Below the pieces are notes generated by a model. That model was given only the letters and a program-made list of their open reading frames with translations, did not search any database and was not told the DNA's origin. The translations under genes and the position numbers were made by a program. From Clostridia bacterium (lineage in GTDB: Bacteria > Bacillota > Clostridia > Christensenellales > Aristaeellaceae), in NCBI GenBank assembly GCA_017526525.1, contig JAFXRG010000023.1, positions 1-64,000 on the forward strand: a stretch of DNA of 64,000 bases, given 5' to 3'. Below are positions 42,672 through 54,000 of this stretch, piece by piece. Every line of letters begins with the position of its first letter. Positions within the stretch are counted from its first letter, which is position 1.

Positions 42672-44951
42672 ATGACGAAACGGTTCAGAACAATGATCTC
42701 CATCCTTTGTGCACAGGCTCTCATGCTGAACGGCGTTTCAGCAGCTTTTGCCGCGGAAGTCAATCCGGCGGAAGATAATGAGGCGGCGGTGGAGAATGTT
42801 TGCAATTCCATATTGCCGGAAGAGAAATCCGAAGAGGAACAGCTTCCGGAAGAAAGCGAATCCCAGCCGGAGCTGGCCTCTGCTCCGGTGAACAACCCGG
42901 AAGAAGAAGCCGTACCTTCCGGAAAAGCGGATCCGGAAGCGGAACCTGCTCCGGCTTCCGCGCAGCAAACCGTTCCGGAAACAGAGCGGGAAATTACTTC
43001 CGAATCCATTCCGGAATCTTCGGAAGAGGCATCCCCGGAAAACAAGCCGGCGGATGCTGCTTCGGATGCAGGAATCCTGGAAGAGGTCGTTTCTGAGGCC
43101 ATGACCATTCAGGAAGCCGTAAATTCGGAAAAGGACACAATTCCTGCCGCAGGAACACCTGAACAGGAAGAAACGGAAGAAACCGAAGAAAACGGAACGG
43201 AAAATCCTGAAGAGGATAAAACGGCGCCTGAGGGAAAAACCGTTTCCGAAGAAAATGAGAAAGCGGAGGAAGAGACTGTTCCTGCCGAAGAAGTTCCTGG
43301 GGAAAATCCGCCGTCCGAATCAGACGAAGCCCCTGTGACGGAAGAAGAGAAGACCGAAAAACAGACAGAGGAAAAACCGAAAGGGGAATCTGCGGAACCT
43401 GCCGGGGACACTGAGGACAAACCGGAGGACCAGGCAGAAGGAAATCCGGAAGAAACCAACGAAGAAACAGCTCCTGCGGGCGAAGAAGCAGAAGCAGGGA
43501 AGAAGGACATTCCCGAAACCGAAGAAAACCCGGAGGCCGATAAGCCGGAAGAAAAACCTGCGGAGACACCCGAAACGGAAAATCCTTCCGCCGCAGAGGA
43601 CGGGATTCCCACAGAGCAGGAAGCAGATCCTGCCGAAGAAGTAAAGGATCCTGAAGAAGAGGAAGTTCTCCCGACAAAAGACAACACGGATTCCACAGAA
43701 GAGGGAAACCTTCCCACAACGGAAGAGAATCTCCCCGCCGAAGAGGAAACCGTTCCCACGGAAGAAGTCAAAGAACCAGAAAAAGAGGAAAATCTTCCTG
43801 CGGAAGAGGACACTGACTCCACCGGAGAAGAAAGCCTGCCTCCTGCGGAGGAAACCCTCCCCGCTGAAGAGGAAACCGTTCCTGCGGAAGAGAACACTGA
43901 TTCCACTGAAGAAGAAAGCCTTCCTCCTGCGGAAGAAAACCTCCCCGCCGAAGAGGAAACTGTTCCAACAGAGGGCGAAGACAAAGCGCCTGAAGCAGAC
44001 GATGAAGCAGAAGCAGAACCCGAAACCGATGCTGAAGAGATTCTGCTGAATCTGAACGGAAAGAAAAACATCCAGGGAGAAGTCTCCAGGGAAGCCCCGT
44101 TTACGGTGAAAGCTTCCGATGACGAGTCCCGTACCCTTCTCTTTACCCTGAAGGTTCCCACAGAAAACTGCATTATCGTCACACTGGACGAAAAGGAAAT
44201 TCAACTGACGAAGTCCGAAGATGAAAGCTCTTTCGGACCGGACATTGTGTACACCTTTGAGAAGCAGCTGGAAAAGGGACAGATCTATTCCTTCCTTCTG
44301 AAAACCGAAAAGGATGCAGCTGTTTCCTTCACAATGACGATCCGGGAGAAGGAAGAAGCAATGCCTGCAGAAGAAACCATGCAACCGGAAGAAACGGTTG
44401 CGGCCGGCGAAGAACCTGAAACCTCTGAGGCTCCGGAAGAGGATGAAGCTCCGGAAAGTGCCCGCATGGAAGAGACGGATAAAGAAACCAATCCGGATGA
44501 AGAAAACGGAGAACAGCCGGAAAATGCCGAAGAGGCGGATGAACAGGATAACAAACCGGAAACGGAAACCGAGGATCCGGGGATGATCAACGAGGAAGCA
44601 GAGCCTTCAGAGAAACAACAGGAAACCGCGGAAAACGAAATATACGGGAATGAGCCTTCGGCTTCAGGCGGAACAGAAGAAGAAACGGAAAAGGATTCGC
44701 CCCTTCTTCCAGAAGACCGGGAAGTGAAGGTTTCCCTTTCCTGGGATGACGAACAGCCTTCCATTGGTTCGGTTGCTCATTTTTCTGCAATCCTGACCGG
44801 ATATGACGGTCTTGAATATACCTTGCAATGGCAGTACAGCGAAGACGGTGAGAACTGGGAAAACATTGAGGATGGAATCGGGGAACACCTTGATGTGATC
44901 GTAACGGAAGAGAACAGTGTGTATCACTGGCGCGTCAAAGTCATCGTTTAG
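42672..44951 (+). CDS. Secreted Glu/Pro-rich acidic protein
   Basis: A 759-residue protein. The signal peptide MTKRFRTMISILCAQALMLN ends near SAAFA. Residues ~30-455 are low-complexity, dominated by Glu, Pro, Thr and Ala, and include 28-residue repeats with core SLPPAEE and LPAEEETVP. A small folded region follows (about 455-560), then a second Glu-rich stretch, and a C-terminal beta-sandwich-like segment (KVSLSWDDEQPSIGSVAHF to WRVKVIV). No LPXTG or membrane anchor is seen. The very acidic composition suggests an extended cell-surface or matrix protein. Its stop is 70 bases before the giant adhesin-like gene, and the two are probably expressed together. Function unknown. Confidence 0.8.
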   Translation: MTKRFRTMISILCAQALMLNGVSAAFAAEVNPAEDNEAAVENVCNSILPEEKSEEEQLPEESESQPELASAPVNNPEEEAVPSGKADPEAEPAPASAQQTVPETEREITSESIPESSEEASPENKPADAASDAGILEEVVSEAMTIQEAVNSEKDTIPAAGTPEQEETEETEENGTENPEEDKTAPEGKTVSEENEKAEEETVPAEEVPGENPPSESDEAPVTEEEKTEKQTEEKPKGESAEPAGDTEDKPEDQAEGNPEETNEETAPAGEEAEAGKKDIPETEENPEADKPEEKPAETPETENPSAAEDGIPTEQEADPAEEVKDPEEEEVLPTKDNTDSTEEGNLPTTEENLPAEEETVPTEEVKEPEKEENLPAEEDTDSTGEESLPPAEETLPAEEETVPAEENTDSTEEESLPPAEENLPAEEETVPTEGEDKAPEADDEAEAEPETDAEEILLNLNGKKNIQGEVSREAPFTVKASDDESRTLLFTLKVPTENCIIVTLDEKEIQLTKSEDESSFGPDIVYTFEKQLEKGQIYSFLLKTEKDAAVSFTMTIREKEEAMPAEETMQPEETVAAGEEPETSEAPEEDEAPESARMEETDKETNPDEENGEQPENAEEADEQDNKPETETEDPGMINEEAEPSEKQQETAENEIYGNEPSASGGTEEETEKDSPLLPEDREVKVSLSWDDEQPSIGSVAHFSAILTGYDGLEYTLQWQYSEDGENWENIEDGIGEHLDVIVTEENSVYHWRVKVIV
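43683..43976 (+). repeat. Tandem 84-base (28-residue) repeats in acidic protein gene
   Basis: Units starting at 43809 and 43893 are 84 bases apart and encode near-identical 28-residue segments beginning DTDST or NTDST. A diverged copy begins at 43683, 126 bases before the first. They lengthen the Glu/Pro-rich region. Confidence 0.8.
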
Positions 44952-45020
44952 GTGCCTGCTGAGAAATAAGATGCTGTATTATCGGATCTCCCTGAATGAC
45001 AAAGAAAGAGGCTGGATAAT

Positions 45021-48000
45021 ATGAAAAACACCGCCAGAAAAATATTCGCCATCCTGCTGGCCATGATGATGGCGTTTGATGTTATTCCGTTTTACGCAGC
45101 AGCGGAAGGAAACGGAACGGATAAGGATACCGGAGAATACGGTGGAACGTTCCGGGATGTATTGAAAAGCACTCCGGGAGCCGGTACCAGCGTTTCTATA
45201 GAAAGTGAAGCCTCCGTATCAGATGGGTATTACGTTATAGCTGTTAGTACATTAGGTGGTGTCTTTGCAGCCGAAATCACCGGAAATACAGTTGGTGAGT
45301 TTGTTAATAAATCAGGAGTTCCTAGTCAACCAGGAGAAAACTGGACATATCTAATTCTCTACAATACGGCTATTTCCAGCACTAATACTTCCAAAGCCCA
45401 AGCTGTTGCGGATGATTATTATTACAATCGTGATGGAATATCTGGCACACTGCTTAAGGCAAGCGGAGTGGCCGGCGACTATTATTTTTCATGGTCCAAT
45501 ACCCCTACGGAGGGGAAAATAACAATAAAGGTTCAGCCAAATGCAACAGCAGCAGTTGTCAGATTTGTTGATCAGAATGGAAGTACGTTTGCTGCCGGTG
45601 CATCACTGGGAGCATTGAAAAACAAGACGTTGGTTGTTTTTAAACAAAATCTCAACAATCAGGTATATCATTATTGTGCTCAGATTAATCAACCGTCAGT
45701 TGCAGAACAGAGTTTTTCTTTAGCAAACAACAACAACAGATTTCAGTATCCAAACGAAAATGCGTATAATTCTCAGGAACCGCTTGAAATCGGAATATAT
45801 ACACTAGGACAAAATAATGATCCAAGGGACGTTCTTTATAACGGCACGCCTGTAAATACAGACGGAATAAGCGGAGATTATGTTCTTGATAGCATAGGAT
45901 ACGAGTATGAGTCATCACCCCAAAGGTACAACAAAGTATTTACTTTTAAAAAGCTTCCTCCGCGAACTGTCAATATAAACTACTATGAAGTGGATGGAAA
46001 AACTCTGGATACAAGTCCGTCGATTCCAGCCGGTTATTATCTTGCTGCGCTCTATAATAATAATTGGTCTATCTATGCAACGATCAATACAAACGGTACT
46101 ATAGGACAATTTAAACAGAATGGAACTGCAATTGAACTGCCCGAAGTGCAGGGATTTAAGGTAATAAATAATATTACTAATATAGGCTGGGAGTCCTGCG
46201 ATTTATCAATTTATGAGATAACAAATCCATCCCCGATGGAGACGGATTCAAACAATACATATCAGATCAGAGCTCAGAAAAAGAAAGCATATACAGTAAA
46301 GATCGAGTTTTATTCAGGCAATGAAAAATACTCATTATCCAATGCAGATGCTGCTACACTGAATAACGGAAACTATTATCTGTTTTTAAACACGCCGGGA
46401 CGATACAACAATGAAAATCTTTATTATGTCAATACAATTCCGTTAAACAATACTTTTACTGCCGGACAATCAGAAACCAGTTATGCTGTTACTTCGTTCA
46501 GCATGGGAAATGCCGGTAATCCGCAGCAATATGAAAGCGAGCGCGAGGTGAACGTTTCTCTTACAGCTGGCAATCCTGACTATGAAGTTAATGGGGGTGG
46601 TGACAATCCACCGCGCGGCACACTGAAGAATCAGTCAAACGTTCTTGGAGCAGCTGATGCGTTTGGAAACGGATTTGCGATTTCTTCCATCACATCAAAT
46701 AAGACAAACGGAATCACTACCATCCGCGTTTCAAAGGTTGATCCATACCAGTATACAATCAGTGAATCAGCGAATAAGGATATTGCATTTGATTCCAATT
46801 ACGGAAGCAACTGGTATTATCTGGCAACGTTGATTAAGCCAAGCGGAAAGAAGTATTATTACGCGAAGCCGCTGACAATCCAGGGATCGACAATGAGCAG
46901 CGGAGACGGGGGTCGGATCGCTAAATTCTACTCAAATGAACAGCTTAGCAATATTTCTATAACAGATCCGGATAATTCCTCCGGGGTCATGACGAATCTT
47001 TATGTTACCGGGGATACGGTTATCAATGAACTGGTATACTGCGGGAAAAGCGCAAGTAATTATGGTGAAATTATCAATGGCTTTTCCGATCCCAATATCA
47101 TTCACAAAATCTTTGGAAATTCAGAAATCGTCAATAAATATACCATTCAGACTGCCAGCACAAACGGAACAGGAGTTATCACACTGACCAAGCTGGCAGA
47201 TCTGAAAACAAGCCAGCAGTTTAATCAAACAAACGGCCAAGCACAGAGTTACAGCGACATTCCGGAAAACGCAAAGAACTACAGACTGCTGATTACCCTG
47301 ACGGATGTGGAGGGAAATTCATATTATGCCCTGAAGCAGCAGGGCACTGCAGAAGGATTTAATCCGTCCGCAGTGGAGACAACCGGTTTGATCTTCCACA
47401 GCCTGAAGAGCGATGGGTCCATCAATACAAACGATCCGCATTACTATTCAGGAACCGGCGGAGAAAGGCTTGATGTTTCTGTTATATCCGGCTTGACGGA
47501 TAATCAGCTAACCCAAGCTGTGATTAACGGAACCGCGGCAGGAATCACAAAGTATCACGAAGGGGATATTACCACAGAACTGTATACTTTCTCCAGCAAA
47601 TTGGCTGAGAACAATGTTCTGAAGACGATCTTCACTAAAGTATCCAATAATGGTATTTCTCATGAAATTGCTACAGAGTTTTACCACTCCAAAGAGGGAA
47701 GCGCATATACCGGCGGAGAAACAGATAATCCCAAAATCAATGTGGGATCTGATCAGGTTTATTTCCGGGTGCTCCTGAAGAAGAAAAAAACAGACCAGGT
47801 GGTAGCATATTCCATTTTCAAAGCAGAGGATTATGTTACCAAGGTTAATGCTGATGGTAAGACAACCGTGGAAATTCCTGCAAATACAGGATACATCATG
47901 GTTGACGAAAACGGGAACGATAAGGTCAAGACACACGGCAGCGGAGAAAATCCGGCAACCTACTACATCGTACAATATGATCCGACAGTTTACGATATTG

Positions 48001-51000
48001 ATGTACGTTTGTATCACAGTTCCAACAATCCGACGAATTTACATACCATATCAGCATCAGACGATTCAATTCCTGGTTTTGATTTCTGGGACAATACCTA
48101 TACCGAGACAAAGGATGCAAATGATGCTGTTACCAAGTCTAAAACAACACTGCGGCTGTACGACGAGTACACAAAAAAATATCAGGTACTGATTGAAACG
48201 CCAGTGGCAATCGCCTCTGCTGACGGTATCACGCTTGAGGTGCAGGCAGTACATGAAAACACAGGGACTGATATATATACCAGTTCTGAGGCCCTGAACA
48301 ACATTGGCGCGAATAATATGGAGCCCATTGTTATACAGGATGAAACTAAAAAACCTGCAGAATACCATTGGGATACATCGGGAAATAAACCCGGGAAGGT
48401 CAGCGGAAACGAAAAATTCATTGTTTCCCTGGCACAAAACGGAAAAGCAATCGCTGAGGGATATCCTGTCAAAATCAATGGCGAATACTATGTTGTCAGT
48501 TATGAAAAGAAACAGCAGAAGGAATACGACAACAACGCGAAGACCACAACGATAACCGACTATGTTGTGTTGACAAAGTATTCCGGAGAATCCGCATTAA
48601 CACCTGGGCAGATCCTCGGAGACGCTGTTGAATACGGTATTGTTGCAGATCATTACATTCAGAGGGGACACACTGAAACAAACTTTGCAGTCAATACATA
48701 TACAACAGGAACAAGTGATAATATTGATATTGACGGAAGCGGAACAAATCCCATTCCATTCTGTGTAGGAAACATTGAGCAGCAGCTTTGGCTTTCAGCG
48801 GGTAATCAGGTCAACATTGATGTTTATGCAGGACAGAATTCCAGTTCGGTGGTTCACGGGCATGAAGGATACAAAAATTATAAGATTTGGGATACAACCG
48901 GGAACGACGTTACTGTGAATGTGATTCCGCAGCCCGAGTCTGCCATTTCAGGGTATGTAAACAGCCTGGTTGCGGCCGGACGAACGAACTCGGCAGCCAT
49001 GAGCCGGAAAAAAACAATCAAACCAGCCGGGTATCTGACAGGTAATGTGTTGATTGATACCCGCCTGTTCCCGGAGGGCAAGACCATCTATGTTGACTGC
49101 ACGGATGTCAGGGACATCATTGCTGCAGGCGGATGGCATATTCAGAAACTGCCGGGGCAGAGCATTGTGTTTAACATTCCGGGAACAGGTAATGTTAACA
49201 TCGGAGAATTCTATGTGGAAGTATATGATCCCGATAATCCTGATACGCTGAAGGATCTGACAAACGACCACGGAAAACCGGAAAATCCTGTTCAAAGCAC
49301 CACGAACGCGCTGAACGGAGACAAATGCAAAAACCAGGCGGTTGATGACGTGATTCTCGAACATATCACGTTCAATGCCTATGAAGCTACAGGAACCGTT
49401 CACCTGCAGAACTCCTCCGCCCTGTTCCTGGCACCCAACGCAGCCCAGGTTACACAGGAAAACGGCGCCGGCTGGATTCTGACCGGCGGCACGGTCAACA
49501 GCGGCGCAGAGTGGCACTTCTACCGGCACACACGGAGTTATAATGGTACATTGACCGGTTTCGGGGCCAAAAAGTTTATCAAAATCGGTGAAAATAAGAC
49601 GGCACCGGCAGCAGGAAAAAGCTTTGCGTTTGTCATGGAAACTCTGAATATTGACACAGGCGCATGGTCAACTGATGCCTCCAGTACTGTCAGCAACAAC
49701 GGATCCGATATCACATTCCCGGAAATCAGTTTCCCGAATCCGACCGACGAAGGAGATCATTATTTCCTGATTTATGAGCAGATTCCGGAATCCAATCCGA
49801 AGGACGGAATGAAATATGACACGGTTCGCTATGTTGTTAAATCCACGGTAAAAGTCTCCGCTGACCTGCAGAGCAGCACAGTGGAAAACACGTATTATAA
49901 ACTTCCGGACGGTGCGCCGGCCAAAGAGAACCTAAAGAAGAAATATTCTGCAACAGTTCACAAGACAAACAGCGAGCACAACGGACTTCTTTCGGAAACA
50001 GAACAAAAAGAACGCTGGCAGGTAGACGAGCAGTACTTAACGGAGCCTCTCGCCGGCGGGATCAGCGATGTTGAATTTGTCAATGAATACAGTTCTTCGA
50101 GTCGTATCGATTTCAAAGTCAATAAGGTATTTACAAACGGAAGCCTGAAAGATCATCAATTCAATTTCAGGTTGACTCAGGTGAAGAGTCCGACGGACCC
50201 GACTCAGGCTACCAAAGATGTGAAGCTCAGTGCGCCGGTTCTTGCAAACACTTCTGCAAACAACACAGACAATCACGAGACGGTTTCGCTGGGAAATTCA
50301 ATAGAGTTCACAAATCTGGATGACGGAAAGACATTCTATTTCCTGCTGGAGGAAGTACTTCCCGCCGGTACGGAAAATCATATCTGCGACGGCATCCGGT
50401 ATGATGAAAATTCCCGGAAGCTCATTACGGTTACAGTAAGCGATAACGGGCAGGGCGTTCTGACTGTAACAAAGAATCCGGGACGCGCCAGCGGCGTGGA
50501 TTATGATGCGGAATTTATCAATGAACAATTGGGCTCACTGTCAGTCAGGAAGATTGTGACAGACACGCAGAACCTTTCGACGGATCAGACACCCTTTACG
50601 GTGGTTGTGACCGCACCGGCCGGTGCAGATTTCTCAAACGTGACAGCGAAAGACAATACAGATGCAAATGTGACGCTGACGAAGACTCCCCAAAGCGGAG
50701 AAAACTGCGCAACAGCAACCTTCACCATTACGAAGGACAAGACGGTTACACTGAGCAATCTGAAACTGGGGAGATATACGGTTCAGGAAAGCTTGCCAAA
50801 TGGGGTTTCTTACAGTGCGACATATGCTGCCACAAACAGCACAGCGACAAATGTTACGGCAGACAATGACACAAATCACAATGCGGTGGCAGTCCTGAGC
50901 ACCAATGCCAAATCAGCAGGCATAACCATTACCAATACGTATACCCAGCAGACCGGCAGCCTGAAGTTCGTGAAGGCAGTACAGGTAAACGGAGCAGCCG

Positions 51001-54000
51001 TTGGCGCATCGGATACAGCAGGAAAAGCGCTGGTGGCCGGAGCTTATGTATTCACTGTTGCGAGCATTAATCTGACTCCGGCAGTGAGCAAGACGATTAC
51101 GGTGAACTTTGATAATACCGGCGCTGCGGTGTCTGCAGTGAGCAGTGTATCCGGAGACACCAGCGTATCGCTTGTGAACGGAGAAGTAACGGTAACCGGC
51201 CTGAAAGCAGGCAGCTATACAATCACCGAAACTCAGCCGACGAACGGAACGAGCCTGATAAGTGCAACCGTCAGCAGCGGCACCGGAAACAGCGTTAACA
51301 GCGAGACAAAGGTTGTGACGGTGGGGGTTGAGGCAGGAAATACAGCCACTGTTCCGATGGCAACGTTTACCAACAACATTGATACAGGAAATCTGAGCCT
51401 GACGAAGAGCGTCAGCGGTGTAACGGACAACAGCACAGCCTTTACTTTTGAAATTGCACTGACCGCGCCTGCAGGCGTGACACTGGCGAACAGCTATCCG
51501 GCCACGCACACCGGCGACAGTACGATTCAGTCTGTGACTGTTACCAAAGACACCACCAATAACACCACAAAGATTACCGGGATCAGCTTGAAAAACAGTG
51601 ATATGCTGACGATCAGCGGCTTGCCGGCCGGAACGGAATATACGATTACTGAAACAAATCCGCCGGCAGGCTATACGCTGAACACATCGGGCAGCACCAA
51701 CCTGAGCGGAACCATTCCGGCAAGAGCGTCCAACGGAACGGTACAGACAGCGGCTGCTACAGCTGAGAACACGTATGCTGCAAATGGCGACGTCATTTTC
51801 CAGGCAGAGAAGACCTTCACCAACGGTAATCTGGGCAGCAAATCCTTCAGCTTCAGACTGACGCAGGTGACCGGTGTAGGCAACACGGTGCAGATGACAA
51901 CGAAGCTGGCGCAGGCGGACGAAAAGACTACAGCCAAAGGGGGCAGCGGAAGCACCCGGACGGTTACTTTTGATGTCATTTCCTTCACCCAGGAAGACAT
52001 CGGGAAAACATACTATTTCATGATCGAGGAAATCGGTCTTCCGAATGGTGTGAGTGAAACGAACCCTGTCGGGGCTGAGGATCATATCCGGTACGATCTG
52101 AGCAAACACTATTTCACTGTAAGCGTTGCACAGGGTGCCAACGGACTTGTGATCACCAAATCCGCGAATACAAGCGGAGACGAGGGAACTATTGCAAAGT
52201 TCACCAACGAACAGCGGGGCCGGCTGGTGATTACCAAGAGCTTCAGCGGAACTGCGGCAGGAGACCTGGATGACACGCAGAAGGGACAGATCCTGTTCTC
52301 GGTGACCGGACCGGCCGGATTTGCGGCGGTGACGAACAAGACGCTGACGGACACGACGGCGCCGGCGTTTGTGAAGGACAGCAGTAGCGGAGTTTACACG
52401 CTGACGCTGGACAACGTGCCGCTTGGAACATACACGGTAACGGAAAGCAACGATACGATCGGAAATTATGCGCATACTCGTACGATTGCCGTGACCGGAG
52501 GCAGCAGCACCACCGAAGCGAGCACAAGCCTGACGCTGGATGCGGCAAATACTGAAAAAACCGCGGCCATTACCAACACCTATGACAAGTATCAGATGGA
52601 GATCACGAAGACCTTCAGCGGGGAAAACATCCCCGACGCGGACAAGAACAAGATCACCTTCACGATTACAGGCGGAGACCTGAAGGGAGAAACAAGCAGG
52701 ACCTGGGCGCAGATTGACGCGATGGCGAACGACAAGTGGATTCTGACGACGGCGATGAACAATATTCAGCCAGGCGTGGTATACACCGTGACGGAATCCA
52801 ACGCGGACGTGGGCGGATATACCCGCACGACAACGATTGCCGCAACGCCCGGGACTACCACCACGCCGGCAGGAACCCAGCCGAATACCACCATTCAGTT
52901 GTCGGAGAGCAACAAGACTGGGACCATTCACTTCACCAACAGCTATGTGGAGCAGACCGGCAGCCTGAAGTTCCGGAAGACAGTGCAGGTGAACGGAGCA
53001 GCTATTAATGCATCGGATACGGCAGGGAAAGCGCTGGTAGCCGGGAACTACATATTCACGATTGCGAGTGCCAATCTGACTCCGGCAGTAAGCAAGACGA
53101 TCACGGTGCGCTTTGATAGTACCGGCGCTGCGGTGTCCGCAGTGAGCAGTGTATCCGGAGACACCAGCGTAACGCTTTCAAACGGAGAAGTAACGGTAAC
53201 CGGCCTGAAAGCAGGCAGCTATACAATCACCGAAACACCTGCGACGAATGGAACAAGCCTGCTGAGCACAACAGTGACTCCGACGACCGGAGGAGACGTC
53301 GATGAAACCACAAAGGTGGCAACCGTCACGGTCACAGCAGGGGATACGGCTACCGTTCCAACGGCAACGTTCATCAACAACATTGATACAGGAAATCTGA
53401 GCCTGACGAAGAGCGTCAGCGGTATAACGGACAACAACACTGCCTTTACTTTTGACATTGCACTGACCGCGCCTGCAGGCGTGACACTGGCGAACAGCTA
53501 TTCCGCCACACACAGCGGCAATACTTCAATCCAATCTGTAGTTGTTACCAAAGACACAACCAACAACACCACAAAGATAACCGGCATCAGCCTGAAGAGC
53601 GGTGAAACGCTGACGATCAGCGGACTTCCGGCCGGAACGGGGTATACGATTACTGAAACAAATCCGCCGGCAGGATACACGCTGAACACATCGGGCAGCA
53701 CCAACCTGAGCGGAACTATTCCGGCAAGAGCGGCTAACGGAACGGTACAGACAGCGGCTGCTACAGCTGAGAACACGTATGCTGCAAACGACAGTGTTGT
53801 ATTCAGCGCAGAGAAGACCTTCACCAACGGTAACCTGGGCAGCAAATCCTTTAGCTTCAGACTGACGCAGGTGACCGGTGTAGGCAACACGGTGCAGATG
53901 ACAACGAAGCTGGCGCAGGCGGACGAAAAGACTACAGCCAAAGCGGGCAGCGGAAGCACCCGGACGGTTACCTTTAATGCCATTCCTTTCACCCAGGAAG

